From Winogradskyella sp. (lineage in GTDB: Bacteria; Bacteroidota; Bacteroidia; Flavobacteriales; Flavobacteriaceae): a stretch of DNA of 64,000 nt. Under the pieces are notes generated by a model. That model was not told where the DNA came from. It ran no database searches and was given only the letters and a program-made list of their open reading frames with translations. Shown here piece by piece: positions 63,189 to 64,000 of the stretch (positions are counted from its first letter, which is position 1; each line of letters begins with the position of its first letter). The position numbers and the translations under genes were made by a program. The stretch covers positions 43,335 through 107,334 of the forward strand of contig JABDKL010000013.1 of NCBI GenBank assembly GCA_013002225.1. The letters are read 5' to 3'.

Positions 63189-64000
63189 ATGGAAATTTTA
63201 AATACAGATAAGAAAAATAAAGTTTTAAAATCAATGCTTTCGATTTTAGAGCGCGAACGCACACAGATTATTAATGCTAATAAAAAAGATTTGGAGGCCT
63301 TTCAAAAAGAAGACCAGGCGCTTTACGATCGACTCATTGTGAATAACAAAAAAGTGGACGAAATGATTGCTGCGGTAGAAGCGGTAATGCTTCAAGACGA
63401 TCCGGTGGGTAAGGAGATTTCTAACAGAACGCTTAAAAACAATTTAAATATTGTAAACACCACAGCGCCTTTTGGTACCATATTAATTATTTATGAATCG
63501 CGACCAGATGTCACCATCGAAGCCGCAGTACTGGCATTTAAAGCTAATAATAAAATCCTATTAAAAGGTGGTAAAGAAGCTTTACACAGTAATTTGATTC
63601 TGGAACAATGCTGGCACGAGGCATTAGAGGTGAATGGTCTATCTAAAGACTGGATCAAATTGTTACACCTTCAACGCGAAGAAACTCAGGAATTTCTAAA
63701 AAACCCAACAGAACCTTTAGATCTGATCGTACCACGAGGAGGCGAATACCTTATTAATTTTGTTAAGACCCATGCGACCTGTGCGGTTTTAGTGAGTGGT
63801 AGAGGTAATAATTTTCTATACGTTTCAGAAAAGGCCGATTGGAGTAAGGCGGTAAATGTTATTATTAATGCTAAAACCGACAAGATCTCGGGTTGTAATG
63901 CCTTAGACAAAGTATTAATTAATAAAAATCTGCCGGAGTATAAGATCAAATTAAAAATGCTTCAGGAAAAGCTGGAACAACATCAGGTTGAAGTTATAGT
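63189..64000 (+). CDS. proA: glutamate-5-semialdehyde dehydrogenase (partial)
   Basis: The frame opens at ATG 63189 and runs off the end after about 270 codons with no stop. It is the gamma-glutamyl phosphate reductase that follows proB. APFGTILIIYESRPDVTIEA, LKGGKEALHSN, LIVPRGGEYL and the catalytic region DKISGCNALDK (with the Cys) are diagnostic. About one third of the gene lies outside the window. It completes the set for glutamate-to-proline synthesis. Confidence 0.95.
   Translation, partial: MEILNTDKKNKVLKSMLSILERERTQIINANKKDLEAFQKEDQALYDRLIVNNKKVDEMIAAVEAVMLQDDPVGKEISNRTLKNNLNIVNTTAPFGTILIIYESRPDVTIEAAVLAFKANNKILLKGGKEALHSNLILEQCWHEALEVNGLSKDWIKLLHLQREETQEFLKNPTEPLDLIVPRGGEYLINFVKTHATCAVLVSGRGNNFLYVSEKADWSKAVNVIINAKTDKISGCNALDKVLINKNLPEYKIKLKMLQEKLEQHQVEVI

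Noticed and set aside
62537-63949. Minus-strand frames across proB and proA
   Set aside because: They are antisense to conserved proline genes. proA itself is incomplete at the window end and was identified by translating from 63189.

Overview
The window reads as a chromosomal segment from a member of the family Flavobacteriaceae (Bacteroidota). Supporting signs are AT-rich DNA, repeated use of the Bacteroidota promoter -7 element TAnnTTTG, type IX secretion genes (porT and a Plug/DUF5103 gene), a large secreted metalloprotease with a type IX C-terminal sorting domain, a complete nqrABCDEF order, and many short lipoproteins. Nearly all of it is ordinary housekeeping or metabolic sequence. I saw no tRNA, rRNA, CRISPR array, insertion sequence, phage gene or replication origin.

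Layout. 1-6.7 kb: a tryptophan/kynurenine degradation operon on the + strand (kynU tail, kmo, RidA-type deaminase, semialdehyde dehydrogenase, SDR, 3-hydroxyanthranilate dioxygenase, ACMS decarboxylase, O-methyltransferase), with two copies of a palindromic intergenic repeat inside it. 6.7-11.7 kb, - strand: tatA, a secreted M1 peptidase, a DUF6702 protein and two tandem carboxypeptidase-regulatory-like proteins. 11.8-17.7 kb: pepE, a GNAT acetyltransferase, an M48 peptidase, gpmI, a small HAD protein, map and a methyltransferase. 17.7-22.1 kb, - strand: apbE with a small conserved partner, then an M36 metalloprotease exported by type IX secretion. 22.4-26.7 kb: an SLC13 transporter, then a small lipoprotein, an SGNH-like protein and an MBOAT acyltransferase. 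26.8-33.5 kb: a small conserved protein and the sodium-pumping NADH:quinone reductase operon nqrABCDEF. In this operon nqrF is cut in two by an in-frame TAG.

33.6-43 kb: the Plug protein, a group II PLP decarboxylase, apaG, a DUF6695 protein, pruA, rsmG, a fatty acid desaturase and an aminotransferase. 43-49 kb: two small membrane proteins, trkH and trkA, ubiE and porT, and a TrmH-type methyltransferase. 49-57 kb: a TamA/BamA-like outer-membrane protein, fbaA, accD (whose zinc-ribbon cysteines are all gone), two lipoproteins, a PAS histidine kinase and rpsO. 57-64 kb: pnp, a family 2 glycosyltransferase and the proline operon proC-proB-proA, the last gene running off the end.

Functional links. 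The kynurenine genes form an almost complete route from kynurenine to 2-aminomuconate/4-oxalocrotonate. ApbE would attach FMN to NqrB and NqrC. PorT and Plug serve the same secretion system that would export the M36 protease. The proline biosynthesis genes at the right end oppose pruA at 38 kb.

The strongest unusual signal is the nqrF interruption. I did not find a clearly new multi-gene system. The best candidates for unknown biology are the lipoprotein/SGNH/MBOAT cassette, the two extra genes (an atypical SDR and an O-methyltransferase) in the kynurenine operon, and the DUF6695 protein.
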